A DNA stretch of 34,585 bases from positions 1-34,585 of the forward strand of contig JAJPJW010000026.1 of NCBI GenBank assembly GCA_021324075.1, read 5' to 3'. A program made the translations under genes and the position numbers. The stretch is from Pseudomonadota bacterium (GTDB taxonomy: Bacteria; Oederibacteriota; Muellerivitia; Muellerivitales; Muellerivitaceae). The notes below the pieces were generated by a model. That model ran no database searches, was not told the origin of the DNA, and saw nothing but the letters and a program-made list of their open reading frames with translations. Positions 7,756-15,415 of this stretch are shown here, piece after piece. The number at the start of each line of letters is the position of its first letter. Position 1 is the stretch's first letter.

Positions 7756-9606
7756 ATGGGCGACTCTTGGATATGGGTACTCGTTCTCTTCATGTTGGCC
7801 CTCATCGCGCTGGCGATCGTCGGCCTTGTCGCCGTCATCCGGTTTCTTTCCCAGCCCTCTTCCACTAAATACGCTACCCTTCCCGCCTCCGCCGAAGAAC
7901 TTCGTAAAATACTGCAACAACACGATGAACGCCTCGTCAGGCTGGAACAAAAAATGGGTGTCGCCAAGTCCGTTCCTCCCTCTTTGGAGATTTCGTCGGC
8001 CCCGAAAACCCCGGCCAAAACCGAACCTCCCAAACCCAAAGCCCCTGGAAAGACCCTGGAAGAGGCCGTTGCCGGCCGCTGGTTCCAGTGGATCGCCCTA
8101 GCGGCCCTCCTTTTTGGCATGGGCTATTTCCTGAAGCTCGCCTTTGAGAACAACTGGATCGGCCCCATGGCCCGGGTATCCATGGGATGGGTTGCCGGCA
8201 TTGCTTTCCTGGCTTTGGGCCATCAGTGGTTCAAACGCTACCCCGTTTGGGCCCACAGCCTGGCGGGCGGCGGGCTGAGTTTCCTCTATCTTTCCACCTA
8301 TGCGGCCTTCCAGTTCTACCATTTTCTCGACAGTGACCTCGCCTTCGCGCTCATGATCCTGACCACGGCCGCCGGGTCCGTCATGGCCGCGGCCGATAAA
8401 AGCCGGGTTCTCGCCGCCTTTACCGCTTTGGGCGGCTTCCTCACCCCCATCCTGGTTTCCACGGGCGAAGACCACCAGGTTGTCCTCATGTCCTACCTTT
8501 TGATCCTCAACGCGGGGATCTTTTTCCTGAGCCTGATGGGCGGCTGGCGTTTCCTGCGCTGGGGCGGGGCCCTCTTTACGGTTCTTTATTGCGTGGGATG
8601 GGCCGATAAATTCTACCAACCCGACAAACTTTGGGTCACTTTGGGTTTCCACACGGCCTTTTTCCTCCTTTTTGCCGCAACATCCTGGACCCAGGATTTC
8701 CGCAAGCGTAAAGACACCGACTCCGCCGACGCGCTCTTCACCATCCTCAATGCTGGTATTTACTACGCTTCCACCTACACCCTCCTGTCCAACATCAACT
8801 TCCACGGGGACTACGACCTTCTTTCGGCCCTCTTAGCCATGGGCCTGGGCCTTGTTTACACCAGCCAGTCCATGCGGGTTTTGAAGTCCAAGGCCCCCCA
8901 TTCCACTTATCTTTCCACCATCCTTTTAGGCCTGGGGGCCTCCTTTTTCGCGGTGGCCATCCCGGCCTACTTCAACAAGGGCTGGATTACCGTCGGCTGG
9001 TCCGTGGAGGCGGTCGTCATGGCCTGGGCGGGCTTGCGGGAATCCCGGCCCGCCACGCGGTATATGGCCTATGTGGTTTTAGCCTTCGCGGCCTTCCGCC
9101 TCATCTTCTTTGATTGGACAGGGATCACCCAGACCCTCATTTGGAACGAAAGGCTGATTCCCTATGGCTCAGCCCTGGCTTCCATCGTCGCCCTCATCCT
9201 CATCCTGGAAAAATCCAAACCCAGGCCCCCGGAGGCGGATGCGGTAGTGCCCATCCTGGCCATCGCGGGTAATTTGACCGCCCTCCTTTACTTGAGCCTG
9301 GAGGTGGCCGACTATTGGAACCGCCAGGCTGCCGTCAGTTTCTGGAACGCCAAGGCCCTAAGCCTGTCCGTGCTGTGGCTTCTCTACGCGGGGGGCATGA
9401 TGGCGGCGGGCTTCATCAAGAACATCAAGGGCCTGAGGCTGGTGTCCATCATGACCTTTTTCGTGACCATCATTAAGGTCTTCTTCTACGACCTCTCCGA
9501 GCTTGAGGGTGGTTACCGGGTCCTCTCCCTCATCATCCTCGGCCTGATTCTTTTGGCCGTTTCCTTCGCCTATCAAAACCGGTCCAAAAAGAAAGGAAAG
9601 GCCTGA
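7756..9606 (+). CDS. DUF2339 polytopic membrane protein
   Basis: This 616-residue protein consists largely of hydrophobic segments; I count about 18-19 possible membrane spans. The first span is followed by a soluble stretch (about residues 35-100) containing a short coiled coil (EELRKILQQHDERLVRLEQKM) and a lysine/proline-rich linker. The conserved core then starts at GRWFQWIALAALLFGMGYFLK, with AGGGLSFLYLSTYAAF and LGGFLTPILVSTG typical of DUF2339. ATG 7756 is chosen because GGGAGG lies directly before it; an in-frame ATG lies 12 bases upstream. The family is uncharacterised. The DUF3999 gene follows 2 bp later, a pairing seen in many Gram-negative genomes, so the two products probably act together in the envelope. 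Confidence 0.88.
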   Translation: MGDSWIWVLVLFMLALIALAIVGLVAVIRFLSQPSSTKYATLPASAEELRKILQQHDERLVRLEQKMGVAKSVPPSLEISSAPKTPAKTEPPKPKAPGKTLEEAVAGRWFQWIALAALLFGMGYFLKLAFENNWIGPMARVSMGWVAGIAFLALGHQWFKRYPVWAHSLAGGGLSFLYLSTYAAFQFYHFLDSDLAFALMILTTAAGSVMAAADKSRVLAAFTALGGFLTPILVSTGEDHQVVLMSYLLILNAGIFFLSLMGGWRFLRWGGALFTVLYCVGWADKFYQPDKLWVTLGFHTAFFLLFAATSWTQDFRKRKDTDSADALFTILNAGIYYASTYTLLSNINFHGDYDLLSALLAMGLGLVYTSQSMRVLKSKAPHSTYLSTILLGLGASFFAVAIPAYFNKGWITVGWSVEAVVMAWAGLRESRPATRYMAYVVLAFAAFRLIFFDWTGITQTLIWNERLIPYGSALASIVALILILEKSKPRPPEADAVVPILAIAGNLTALLYLSLEVADYWNRQAAVSFWNAKALSLSVLWLLYAGGMMAAGFIKNIKGLRLVSIMTFFVTIIKVFFYDLSELEGGYRVLSLIILGLILLAVSFAYQNRSKKKGKA

Positions 9607-9608
9607 CC

Positions 9609-10865
9609 ATGAAAAAGGCCGCCCGATTCCTTCCTATCCTGCTGGGATTCTTTTGCTTGGGTGCCCTGGAAAAGGTCGATTGGAAAAGCTGGCCGCTTTA
9701 TAGGGAACTAAAAGGCGACGCGCCGCCCTCCGGGGACTTCGCCACCCTGGCCTTGGGTGATTTTTATTGGCCCAAAGACGGGGGCGGCCTTGCCAACCTG
9801 AGGATTAGCGGCGGAAAGGGAGAGGAGGTTCCTTATTTCATCCGCATCGAACGCCAGGATGAAAGCTCCCGGGAATTCCCCGCCAAGCTCATTGAAAACA
9901 AGGTTTCAATCGGGGATAAAACTTTGGCCGTGGCCGACCTGGGGAAATCCCGCCTCGCCAACCGGGTCGACCTGGACAGCCCGAATGAGAATTTCGCCCG
10001 GCAGGCGGTCGTCGAGGGCAGCGCGGACCGGAAGCATTGGAGCACCCTTCTGGAGGACGGGTTTATTTTCGACGTCTCCAATACCCGCAACCCCACCCGG
10101 AAGGATTATCTTTCTTTTCCCGATTCGCAATTGCGCTACTTGCGCGTGAGCATCCCCATGAGCGGCCAAAAGGACTCCTTCATCCTCAATAAACTCTCCG
10201 TCCGCGCCTATTCGCCCGAATCGGGCCGGTCAGAGGAGAGGGATTTCCCCGGCACCCCCGAGAAATCCGAGAACGGTGAAACAACCTGGCTCTTGGACCG
10301 GGAAAGGGCCGGCCTTCCCTTAAATGAAGTGGATTTCAATTTCGAAAGCCGGGATTTTTACCGGCCCGCAAGGGTGGAGCTTTCCGACGACCAGAAGGAT
10401 TGGTCGCCCCTCTCGACCTGCGGATTCCTCTATGACGCCCAGAAGGGCGGTGTGGAGAACCAGTGGAAGCTGTCCGGCCCCGAAGCGTCGGGCCGCTATG
10501 TGCGGATCACGATCACCGACGGAAACGACAGACCCCTGGCCGTGCACCGCATCACCCTCAAGCGCTGGCGCCGCACCCTTCTTTTCCGCCCGGTGGGCCC
10601 TGGGCCTTTCCGGCTCTATTATGGAAACAGTAAAGGAGCGGAACCTTCCTACGACCTGGCTTCCTGGGCGGCCCGGACTTCCTACAAGGAACTGGCTTGG
10701 ACCGCTGGCGATGAAATGCCCAACCCCGATTACGTTCCGCCCGTCGTGCCCATCACCGGGCGAACACCCTTCGTTTGCGTCATAATCGTGGTCGTAATGG
10801 GGGTCTTGGCTTTGTTTCTATGGAGTTCGTTTAAAAAATTGATGGCCGCGCCGCCGCGTCGGTAA
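9609..10865 (+). CDS. DUF3999 family exported protein
   Basis: This 418-residue protein has an N-terminal signal peptide (KKAARFLPILLGFFCLGAL), a large extracytoplasmic part and a single C-terminal membrane span (VCVIIVVVMGVLALFLW). The soluble part contains two beta-rich segments resembling discoidin/carbohydrate-binding folds: VVEGSADRKHWSTLLEDG near residue 135 and VELSDDQKDWSPLSTCG near 255, each followed by a YLRVSI or YVRITI strand. That internal similarity suggests a duplicated module. It lies 2 bp after the DUF2339 gene with AGGAAAGG upstream. The function is unknown; ligand or glycan binding is inferred from the fold only. Confidence 0.82.
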   Translation: MKKAARFLPILLGFFCLGALEKVDWKSWPLYRELKGDAPPSGDFATLALGDFYWPKDGGGLANLRISGGKGEEVPYFIRIERQDESSREFPAKLIENKVSIGDKTLAVADLGKSRLANRVDLDSPNENFARQAVVEGSADRKHWSTLLEDGFIFDVSNTRNPTRKDYLSFPDSQLRYLRVSIPMSGQKDSFILNKLSVRAYSPESGRSEERDFPGTPEKSENGETTWLLDRERAGLPLNEVDFNFESRDFYRPARVELSDDQKDWSPLSTCGFLYDAQKGGVENQWKLSGPEASGRYVRITITDGNDRPLAVHRITLKRWRRTLLFRPVGPGPFRLYYGNSKGAEPSYDLASWAARTSYKELAWTAGDEMPNPDYVPPVVPITGRTPFVCVIIVVVMGVLALFLWSSFKKLMAAPPRR

Positions 10866-10872
10866 GGGCGGA

Positions 10873-12027
10873 TTAAAGCTTTTTGAAAGCATTGAACAGC
10901 TTTTCGATGTCCACATCCGTATGGGCGGCGGAAATGGAAAGCCGCAGCCGGGCCGTACCCTTGGGCACCGTGGGTGGGCGGATGGCCACCACCAGGATTC
11001 CTTCTTCCAAGAGCTTTTCCGACATCTTCACCGCTTCCTCATTTTCACCGACGATGATGGGCATGATGGGCCCCGCGCCCCGGGGGATGTCGTAACCCAT
11101 GGTCCTCAACCCCTCCCGGATCTTCTTGGCGTTGTTCCAAAGCTTTTCCACCCTCTCCGGTTCCTGTTGCAGGACTTCTAAAGCGCCCAAAGAGGCCCCG
11201 CAAGCGGCCGGTGGAAGGCCGGTGGTGAACACGAATGTCCTCGCCTTGTTTAAAAGGTATTCGATGAAGATTTTCGGGCCGCAAACAAAGCCTCCCACGC
11301 TTCCAAGGGCCTTGCTGTAGGTCCCCATCACCACGGCGGGATGGTGTTTCAAGGGAAAATGATGGGTGACACCCTGTCCGCCGGGGCCCAAGACTCCGGT
11401 GCCATGCGAATCATCCACGTAGACGTCCGCGTCAAATTCGCGGGCCAGGTTGGTGACTTTCAGCAAAGGCACCAGGTCCCCATCCATGCTGAAGATCGCG
11501 TCAGTCACCACCAGCCGGCGGCGGTACTTACCCGCCCTTTCCAACTGTTTCTTCAAGTCCTCCAGGTTCAAATGCTCATAAATAAGGAATTTAGCCTTGG
11601 AGTTGCGGCAGCCGTCGATCAGGCTGGCGTGGTTCAACCGATCGCAGAGAACCGCGTCACCCTCCCCCACCAAGGCCGGTATCGCCGCCAGGTTGGCCAT
11701 GTAACCCGTCGGGAAGATCAGGCAGGCTTCGGCCCCCTTGAAAAGGGCGGTAATCTCCGCCAGTTGAAGGTGGACGGGCAAATTCCCGGAAACCAGGGCC
11801 GCCGCCTGCGCCCCTGCGCCATAGCGCAAGAGGGCCTTTTGGGCCCTCTCCAGGACTTTCGGATGGTCCGCCAAACCCAGGTAGTTGTTCGTACAAAAGA
11901 GGACGCAATCCTTATGGTCGATGGAGGCCCTCATGCCGCCTAAAAGGTCGACGACCCTCAGCTTGCGGCGCAATCCCTGGGCGTCCAGCTGATGGAGCTG
12001 CTCGTGCATGTCGTCAAGCCAGTTCAA
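10873..12027 (-). CDS. bioF: 8-amino-7-oxononanoate synthase (alpha-oxoamine synthase family)
   Basis: BioF condenses pimeloyl-ACP or pimeloyl-CoA with L-alanine to give 8-amino-7-oxononanoate, using PLP. The 384-residue protein has the family's standard length. It shows NNYLGLADHP, the VDDSHGTGVLG aspartate/histidine region and GTYSKALGSVGG with the PLP lysine at about residue 239. I chose TTG 12027: AGGGAG lies just upstream, it overlaps the acetyltransferase stop as TTGA, and the resulting length fits. Close relatives include glycine C-acetyltransferase and serine palmitoyltransferase; the nearby bioD-bioA and ketoacyl synthase favour BioF. It converges with the DUF3999 gene 7 bp away. Confidence 0.85.
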   Translation of the reverse strand: MNWLDDMHEQLHQLDAQGLRRKLRVVDLLGGMRASIDHKDCVLFCTNNYLGLADHPKVLERAQKALLRYGAGAQAAALVSGNLPVHLQLAEITALFKGAEACLIFPTGYMANLAAIPALVGEGDAVLCDRLNHASLIDGCRNSKAKFLIYEHLNLEDLKKQLERAGKYRRRLVVTDAIFSMDGDLVPLLKVTNLAREFDADVYVDDSHGTGVLGPGGQGVTHHFPLKHHPAVVMGTYSKALGSVGGFVCGPKIFIEYLLNKARTFVFTTGLPPAACGASLGALEVLQQEPERVEKLWNNAKKIREGLRTMGYDIPRGAGPIMPIIVGENEEAVKMSEKLLEEGILVVAIRPPTVPKGTARLRLSISAAHTDVDIEKLFNAFKKL

Positions 12028-12455
12028 AGGTTCTCCCTTTCCATGGTCAAACAATAGTCGGCGAACCCCACTGATCGCCAAAAGCGGATGGCGGGAGTAT
12101 TATCGACCAGCACGTCCATCCTCAGCCGCGGGGCTTCTATCCAGTGAAGCTTTCGCATCATTCCAAAGGCCTCACGCCCAAACCCTTTTCGGCGCAACTT
12201 GCGGGCCACGAAAAACTGGCGGATATAGGTAAACTCCGGCTCTTTTCGATAAACACAATAACCGATTGTCTCGCCCCCGGCTTCAAAGATGCAGACCTGG
12301 TATTCGCCTTTTTTGATCCACCCGCGCATGCGGCGGGTCAATTGGGGCAGTTTCATGGGGTTCCGGTGGCCCGAATCCCGGATAAGGTCGTAGTTCATCC
12401 GGGCCAGGGCCGGACTGTCCAGGGTACGGGCTTTCCTCATTTGAAGTTCTTTCAT
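12024..12455 (-). CDS. GNAT family N-acetyltransferase
   Basis: This 143-residue protein fits a single GNAT domain, which transfers an acyl group from acyl-CoA to an amine or similar acceptor. Visible features are the beta strand VCIFEAGGETIGYCVYRK, the acetyl-CoA loop RRKGFG (R-x-x-G-x-G) near residue 87 within FVARKLRRKGFGREAF, and the C-terminal NTPAIRFWRSVGFADY typical of the fold. The start is ATG 12455, 1 bp after the ketoacyl synthase stop. Its stop overlaps the bioF start. The substrate is unknown; its place between a ketoacyl synthase and bioF is unusual. Confidence 0.85.
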   Translation of the reverse strand: MKELQMRKARTLDSPALARMNYDLIRDSGHRNPMKLPQLTRRMRGWIKKGEYQVCIFEAGGETIGYCVYRKEPEFTYIRQFFVARKLRRKGFGREAFGMMRKLHWIEAPRLRMDVLVDNTPAIRFWRSVGFADYCLTMERENL

Positions 12456-12456
12456 C

Positions 12457-13638
12457 CTAGGACCTCGAAAACAAAACGGCGCCCAACTGTCCGCCAAAAC
12501 CGTAGGAAAGGGACATCACATGATCCACCTTTTGTTGAACCCCGCCTTTTTCCACATGCCGCAGGCGGCATTGGGGATCGGGCCGGTCCAAGTTACGGGT
12601 GTCCGGCATTTCGCCCCGTTGCAGGACCATGGCGGTCAGGACCGCCTCCATGCTTCCGGCCGCCCCGAGCAAATGCCCCGTCGCCCCCTTGGTGGAGCTG
12701 ACCCTGGCCTGGCCGGCCCCAAAAACCGAAAACAGGGCCTGCGATTCGACCCGGTCGTTCAATTTCGTCCCCGTACCATGGGCGTTGATATAACCGATGT
12801 CGGAGGGTTGGAGGCCGGCCTTGCCAAGGACCCGCTGGATAAGGGGCGTGATGGTACGGCCGTTAGGCTCCATTTCCAAGGCGCCATAAGCGTCGGCGCC
12901 CAGGGCCCAGCCCGCCAACCGGGCCAATATCGGGGCCTTCCTCTTCTTCGCCGGTCCTTCCCTTTCCAAAACCATGACGGCCGCGCCTTCCCCCATGAGA
13001 AAGCCGTCCCGATCCAGGTCAAAAGGCGCAGGACCTCCGTCCTTTTGGCTGAGGACCCCCATATTGCGGAACCCCGCGTAAATCAACGGATGGATGGAAG
13101 CTTCAGTGCTTCCGGTGAGGACGGCGTCACATTCCCCGTCCAGGAGAAGCCTGGCGCCTCCGGCGATGCTGGTGATCCCGGTGGAACAGGCGGAAGAAAA
13201 CGAAAGCGCAGGACCGGAAAAGCCGAACCGCTCGGCCAGCAGCTTACCGCCCGCATGGGGGAAAAAATCGGAAAGGAAGTCCCAATTCACGGCCGTGGGA
13301 TCCATCCCCACCTCCAGAAGGCTTAAGAGCCCGCCTTTGCTGGAGGAAAAGGTCGTGGCGATGCGCCCCGGCGGCGTCTTATAAAGTCCCGCCATCCGCC
13401 AGGCTTCCTCGGCGGCGATCACGGCCAATTGCAGGGAGCGGTCCCTTTGGAGGAAACGCTGGGGAACCCATGCCTCCAGGGCCTGGGCCGCCCGGGGATC
13501 CTCAAACCCCTTCCATTCCGGTCCTTCCAATTTGTGCCTTGCCGATTCTCCCGCCATAAGGGCTTTCCAGGTATTGCCCGCGTTGGCGCCCAGGGGCGAA
13601 ACGATCCCCCATCCCGTCACAACAATGGAATCGTTCAT
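12457..13638 (-). CDS. Beta-ketoacyl-ACP synthase (KAS I/II, FabF/FabB-like)
   Basis: This 393-residue condensing enzyme has the complete KAS I/II triad: Cys151 in SSACSTG, His287 in NAHGTGTKLND and His322 in KGATGHLLGAAG, with Lys317 nearby. The N-terminus (IVVTGWGIVSPLGAN) is typical, as is the length, slightly below usual FabF (about 410). It joins acyl and malonyl-ACP units in chain elongation. GAGGG precedes ATG 13638. It heads a unit with the GNAT gene and bioF with 1-bp and overlapping junctions, so it may serve pimeloyl-ACP formation rather than bulk fatty-acid synthesis. No fabD, fabG or acpP lies nearby. Confidence 0.9.
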   Translation of the reverse strand: MNDSIVVTGWGIVSPLGANAGNTWKALMAGESARHKLEGPEWKGFEDPRAAQALEAWVPQRFLQRDRSLQLAVIAAEEAWRMAGLYKTPPGRIATTFSSSKGGLLSLLEVGMDPTAVNWDFLSDFFPHAGGKLLAERFGFSGPALSFSSACSTGITSIAGGARLLLDGECDAVLTGSTEASIHPLIYAGFRNMGVLSQKDGGPAPFDLDRDGFLMGEGAAVMVLEREGPAKKRKAPILARLAGWALGADAYGALEMEPNGRTITPLIQRVLGKAGLQPSDIGYINAHGTGTKLNDRVESQALFSVFGAGQARVSSTKGATGHLLGAAGSMEAVLTAMVLQRGEMPDTRNLDRPDPQCRLRHVEKGGVQQKVDHVMSLSYGFGGQLGAVLFSRS

Positions 13639-13656
13639 CGAAAGGCCCTCAAATTA

Positions 13657-13679
13657 AAAACCCCTCAGACCATGGTTTT
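13657..13679. repeat. Inverted repeat upstream of the ketoacyl synthase operon
   Basis: AAAACC and GGTTTT are separated by 11 bases, about 20 bp upstream of the ketoacyl synthase start. The half-sites resemble the AACC/GGTT ends of BirA boxes, but the spacer is shorter than the usual 14-16 and the outer bases differ. The rest of the 128-bp gap (13639-13766) shows no clear terminator or promoter. Confidence 0.25.
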
Positions 13680-13766
13680 ATCGTTCGTTGTGGTTTTGCG
13701 CTCCAGGCGGACTAGTGACGGACCCTTTAACTGCGTCAAGAAAAGTCGATGCGGCGTCTCGGCTTT

Positions 13767-14105
13767 TTAGTCCGACGGCGCGACAGCGTCGGAAACCGAG
13801 CCGGCCACCGCGATCGCCGTGATCAAAAGGGCCAGCATGAGGAAGAGGATGGGCAGGAGGATCCAAAGCACGAAGGCGATCAAGAGGCAGTTGCGGCCGA
13901 TCTTCCGCACGGTCCAATTTTCCTGATCGTAGAGGAAAAGGGCGATCAGGATGCCCGCAAAGGGAACGAAAACCGAAAGAAGGTACCAAACCCAGGTATA
14001 GGAGGTGATGCCGTCCGGCGCCAGGGTCGGAACCGGAGCCGGGATACGGGCCGGAACCTTCGGGGGGGATCCGGCGGGGACCCGTGCCTTTTTCGCGGGA
14101 CTCAT
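13767..14105 (-). CDS. Small membrane protein with proline/alanine-rich N-terminus, 112 aa
   Basis: I do not recognise a family. ATG 14105 overlaps the stop of the Yip1-like gene as ATGA, which decides the start. The first 35 residues are basic and proline-rich (SPAKKARVPAGSPPKVPARI). Two membrane spans follow, WVWYLLSVFVPFAGILIALF near residues 42-60 and LLIAFVLWILLPILFLMLAL near 76-98, with a short basic loop between them. Translational coupling to the upstream membrane protein suggests that the two proteins work together. Codon use resembles the neighbours. Confidence 0.75.
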   Translation of the reverse strand: MSPAKKARVPAGSPPKVPARIPAPVPTLAPDGITSYTWVWYLLSVFVPFAGILIALFLYDQENWTVRKIGRNCLLIAFVLWILLPILFLMLALLITAIAVAGSVSDAVAPSD

Positions 14106-14632
14106 TTGAACACCTTGAACATAAAGGCCACGAATACCAACAACACCGCCACCAGCGAAAAGGGCAGGCCCACATAGATGCCCGCCGTCCAGCGGGAGCA
14201 CTTCAGCACTTTTTCCACGCCGAAAACTTGGAAAACGAAGGCCGAGAGGCAAAACCACTTGCCCAGGCCGAAACCCAGGCCCATTAGGGCGATTCCCGCC
14301 ACCGAATAAGCCACCACCTGCCGCATCGGTTCCACGGGAAGGGATTCCCCGATCAGGAAGGCGCAAAGGCGCATGAAACCGGCCCAAAGATAGATGCCCG
14401 CCGTCACCAAAAACGGCATGGCCAGGAGCATGACCACCGTAACGAGGGTAACGTTGATGACGGAACCGCCGGTCAGGATTTCCGCCAGCCCCAGCTCCAG
14501 GGCCACGAAAACACCGGTAAGGTTGGCGAAACGGAAGGACTCCTTTTCATCCTCGCCAACGGCGGTGCGGCTGAAAAACTGGGCGGGATGGAGCCACAAA
14601 AATCTCAAATTTTCGAAGTATTGCCGGATCAT
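14102..14632 (-). CDS. Yip1-family-like integral membrane protein
   Basis: This 176-residue protein has about five hydrophobic spans after an N-terminal amphipathic part (MIRQYFENLRFLWLHPAQFF). The LRFLWLHPAQFF opening, the PFLVTAGIYLWAGF span and the YSVAGIAL span fit bacterial Yip1-domain proteins, a family of unknown function. ATG 14632 has no clear ribosome-binding site. A cluster of perfect hairpins lies just upstream (14648-14762) and could influence its expression. The downstream 112-residue membrane gene overlaps its stop. Confidence 0.72.
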   Translation of the reverse strand: MIRQYFENLRFLWLHPAQFFSRTAVGEDEKESFRFANLTGVFVALELGLAEILTGGSVINVTLVTVVMLLAMPFLVTAGIYLWAGFMRLCAFLIGESLPVEPMRQVVAYSVAGIALMGLGFGLGKWFCLSAFVFQVFGVEKVLKCSRWTAGIYVGLPFSLVAVLLVFVAFMFKVFK

Positions 14633-14647
14633 GAGGGCTAGAGTTTA

Positions 14648-14762
14648 GCAGGCTGCCGAGAAAATAAAAACAAGAACCAAAGCAGCCTGCCGACCCAAAG
14701 ATTCCGTCGAATCTTTGGGTTTCAAGAACGCCGTTCGCTGAAAAGGCCTAAGCCTTTTCAGC
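14648..14762. repeat. Cluster of four adjacent inverted repeats
   Basis: Four dyads lie back to back. GCAGGCTGC (14648-14656) pairs with GCAGCCTGC (14682-14690) across 25 AT-rich bases. ACCCAAAGATTC (14693-14704) pairs perfectly with 14709-14720 over a 4-base loop. GAACGCCGTTC (14726-14736) is a short palindrome. GCTGAAAAGGC (14737-14747) pairs perfectly with 14752-14762 over CTAA. None is followed by a T-run, so they are not ordinary terminators. They lie between the acidic gene's terminator and the Yip1-like gene and could be a REP-like mobile repeat or an mRNA leader structure. No second copy was noticed in this window. Confidence 0.7.
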
Positions 14763-14818
14763 TCCCTTTTAAAAACACAACCCTTTCTTCAAGTGTCACC
14801 CGCAAAAAAACCTTAAAC

Positions 14819-14850
14819 AAAAAAGCCCGGGGGGAAACCCCCCCGGGCTT
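14819..14850 (-). terminator. Intrinsic terminator after the acidic-protein gene
   Basis: On the minus strand a GC-only stem (GCCCGGGGGG pairing with CCCCCCGGGC over a short T/G loop) is followed directly by six Ts. It ends 14 bp after the acidic-protein stop and closes that minus-strand unit. Confidence 0.92.
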
Positions 14851-14863
14851 CATCGAATTGGCG

Positions 14864-15283
14864 CTATTCCTCGAGACGCTCCAAAGCCTCGTCCCAGGCG
14901 TCGTCCAAATTGTCCACTTCCCCTTCGTTGATCACCTCGGCGAGGAGCTTTTTGAGTTTCGGCGCCAGGGCCTCATCCTGGTCGTTCTCCTTGAGGACTT
15001 CCCGGACATCTTCCATGGTCAGGTTTTCCAGGAGTTCTTCCGACTCGCTCTGAAAGAGACGGCGGCGTTCTATATCCTCCACCGATTCCTTCGCCGATTC
15101 CTCGTCATCGTCATCGTCCACGTCTTCGTCGTCTTCTTCCTCTTCCTCGGCTTGGTCCAGGTCAATGGTGTCGTCGTCTTCGTCGTCCTCTTCATCATCC
15201 TCTTCTTCGTCGGCGTCCTCGTCGTCCATTTCCTCGTCATCGACCATTTCGTCGTCGTCCGCATCACCGCGCTTGCGAGCCAA
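14864..15283 (-). CDS. Highly acidic low-complexity protein, 139 aa
   Basis: I do not recognise a family. TTG 15283 is the start, because AGGAGG lies five bases before it. After a short basic start (ARKRGD) residues 8-65 are almost only Asp and Glu, with runs such as EEEDDEEDDEDDD. Residues 70-139 look folded and helical (EDIERRRLFQSESEELLENLTMEDVREVLKE in outline), ending DAWDEALERLEE. The acidic half is encoded by GAC/GAT/GAA/GAG repeats prone to length change. The gene follows the tandem Mrr-like membrane protein by 132 bp and ends at a strong terminator. A DNA mimic, histone-like chaperone or protein-interaction role is possible but unproven. Confidence 0.75.
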   Translation of the reverse strand: MARKRGDADDDEMVDDEEMDDEDADEEEDDEEDDEDDDTIDLDQAEEEEEDDEDVDDDDDEESAKESVEDIERRRLFQSESEELLENLTMEDVREVLKENDQDEALAPKLKKLLAEVINEGEVDNLDDAWDEALERLEE

Positions 15284-15415
15284 GGTGGCCTCCTGATAGG
15301 GGAATTTGACTCAATGAATACTTCGAGACCGTTGAACTGTCAAGAGGTTGATGCCGGATTCAAAAACAATTTACGGGCGGGTCTGGTCCTCGGGGGGACG
15401 GCCGGAGGCTTTTCG

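Noticed and set aside
7560-8120. Minus-strand frame reaching upstream of bioD
   Set aside because: It overlaps the start of the DUF2339 gene and has no family features.
10866-10872. Terminator between DUF3999 and bioF
   Set aside because: The two stops are 7 bp apart and no stem with a T-run is visible.
14693-14762. CRISPR-like repeats
   Set aside because: The hairpins differ in sequence from one another and have no regular spacers.
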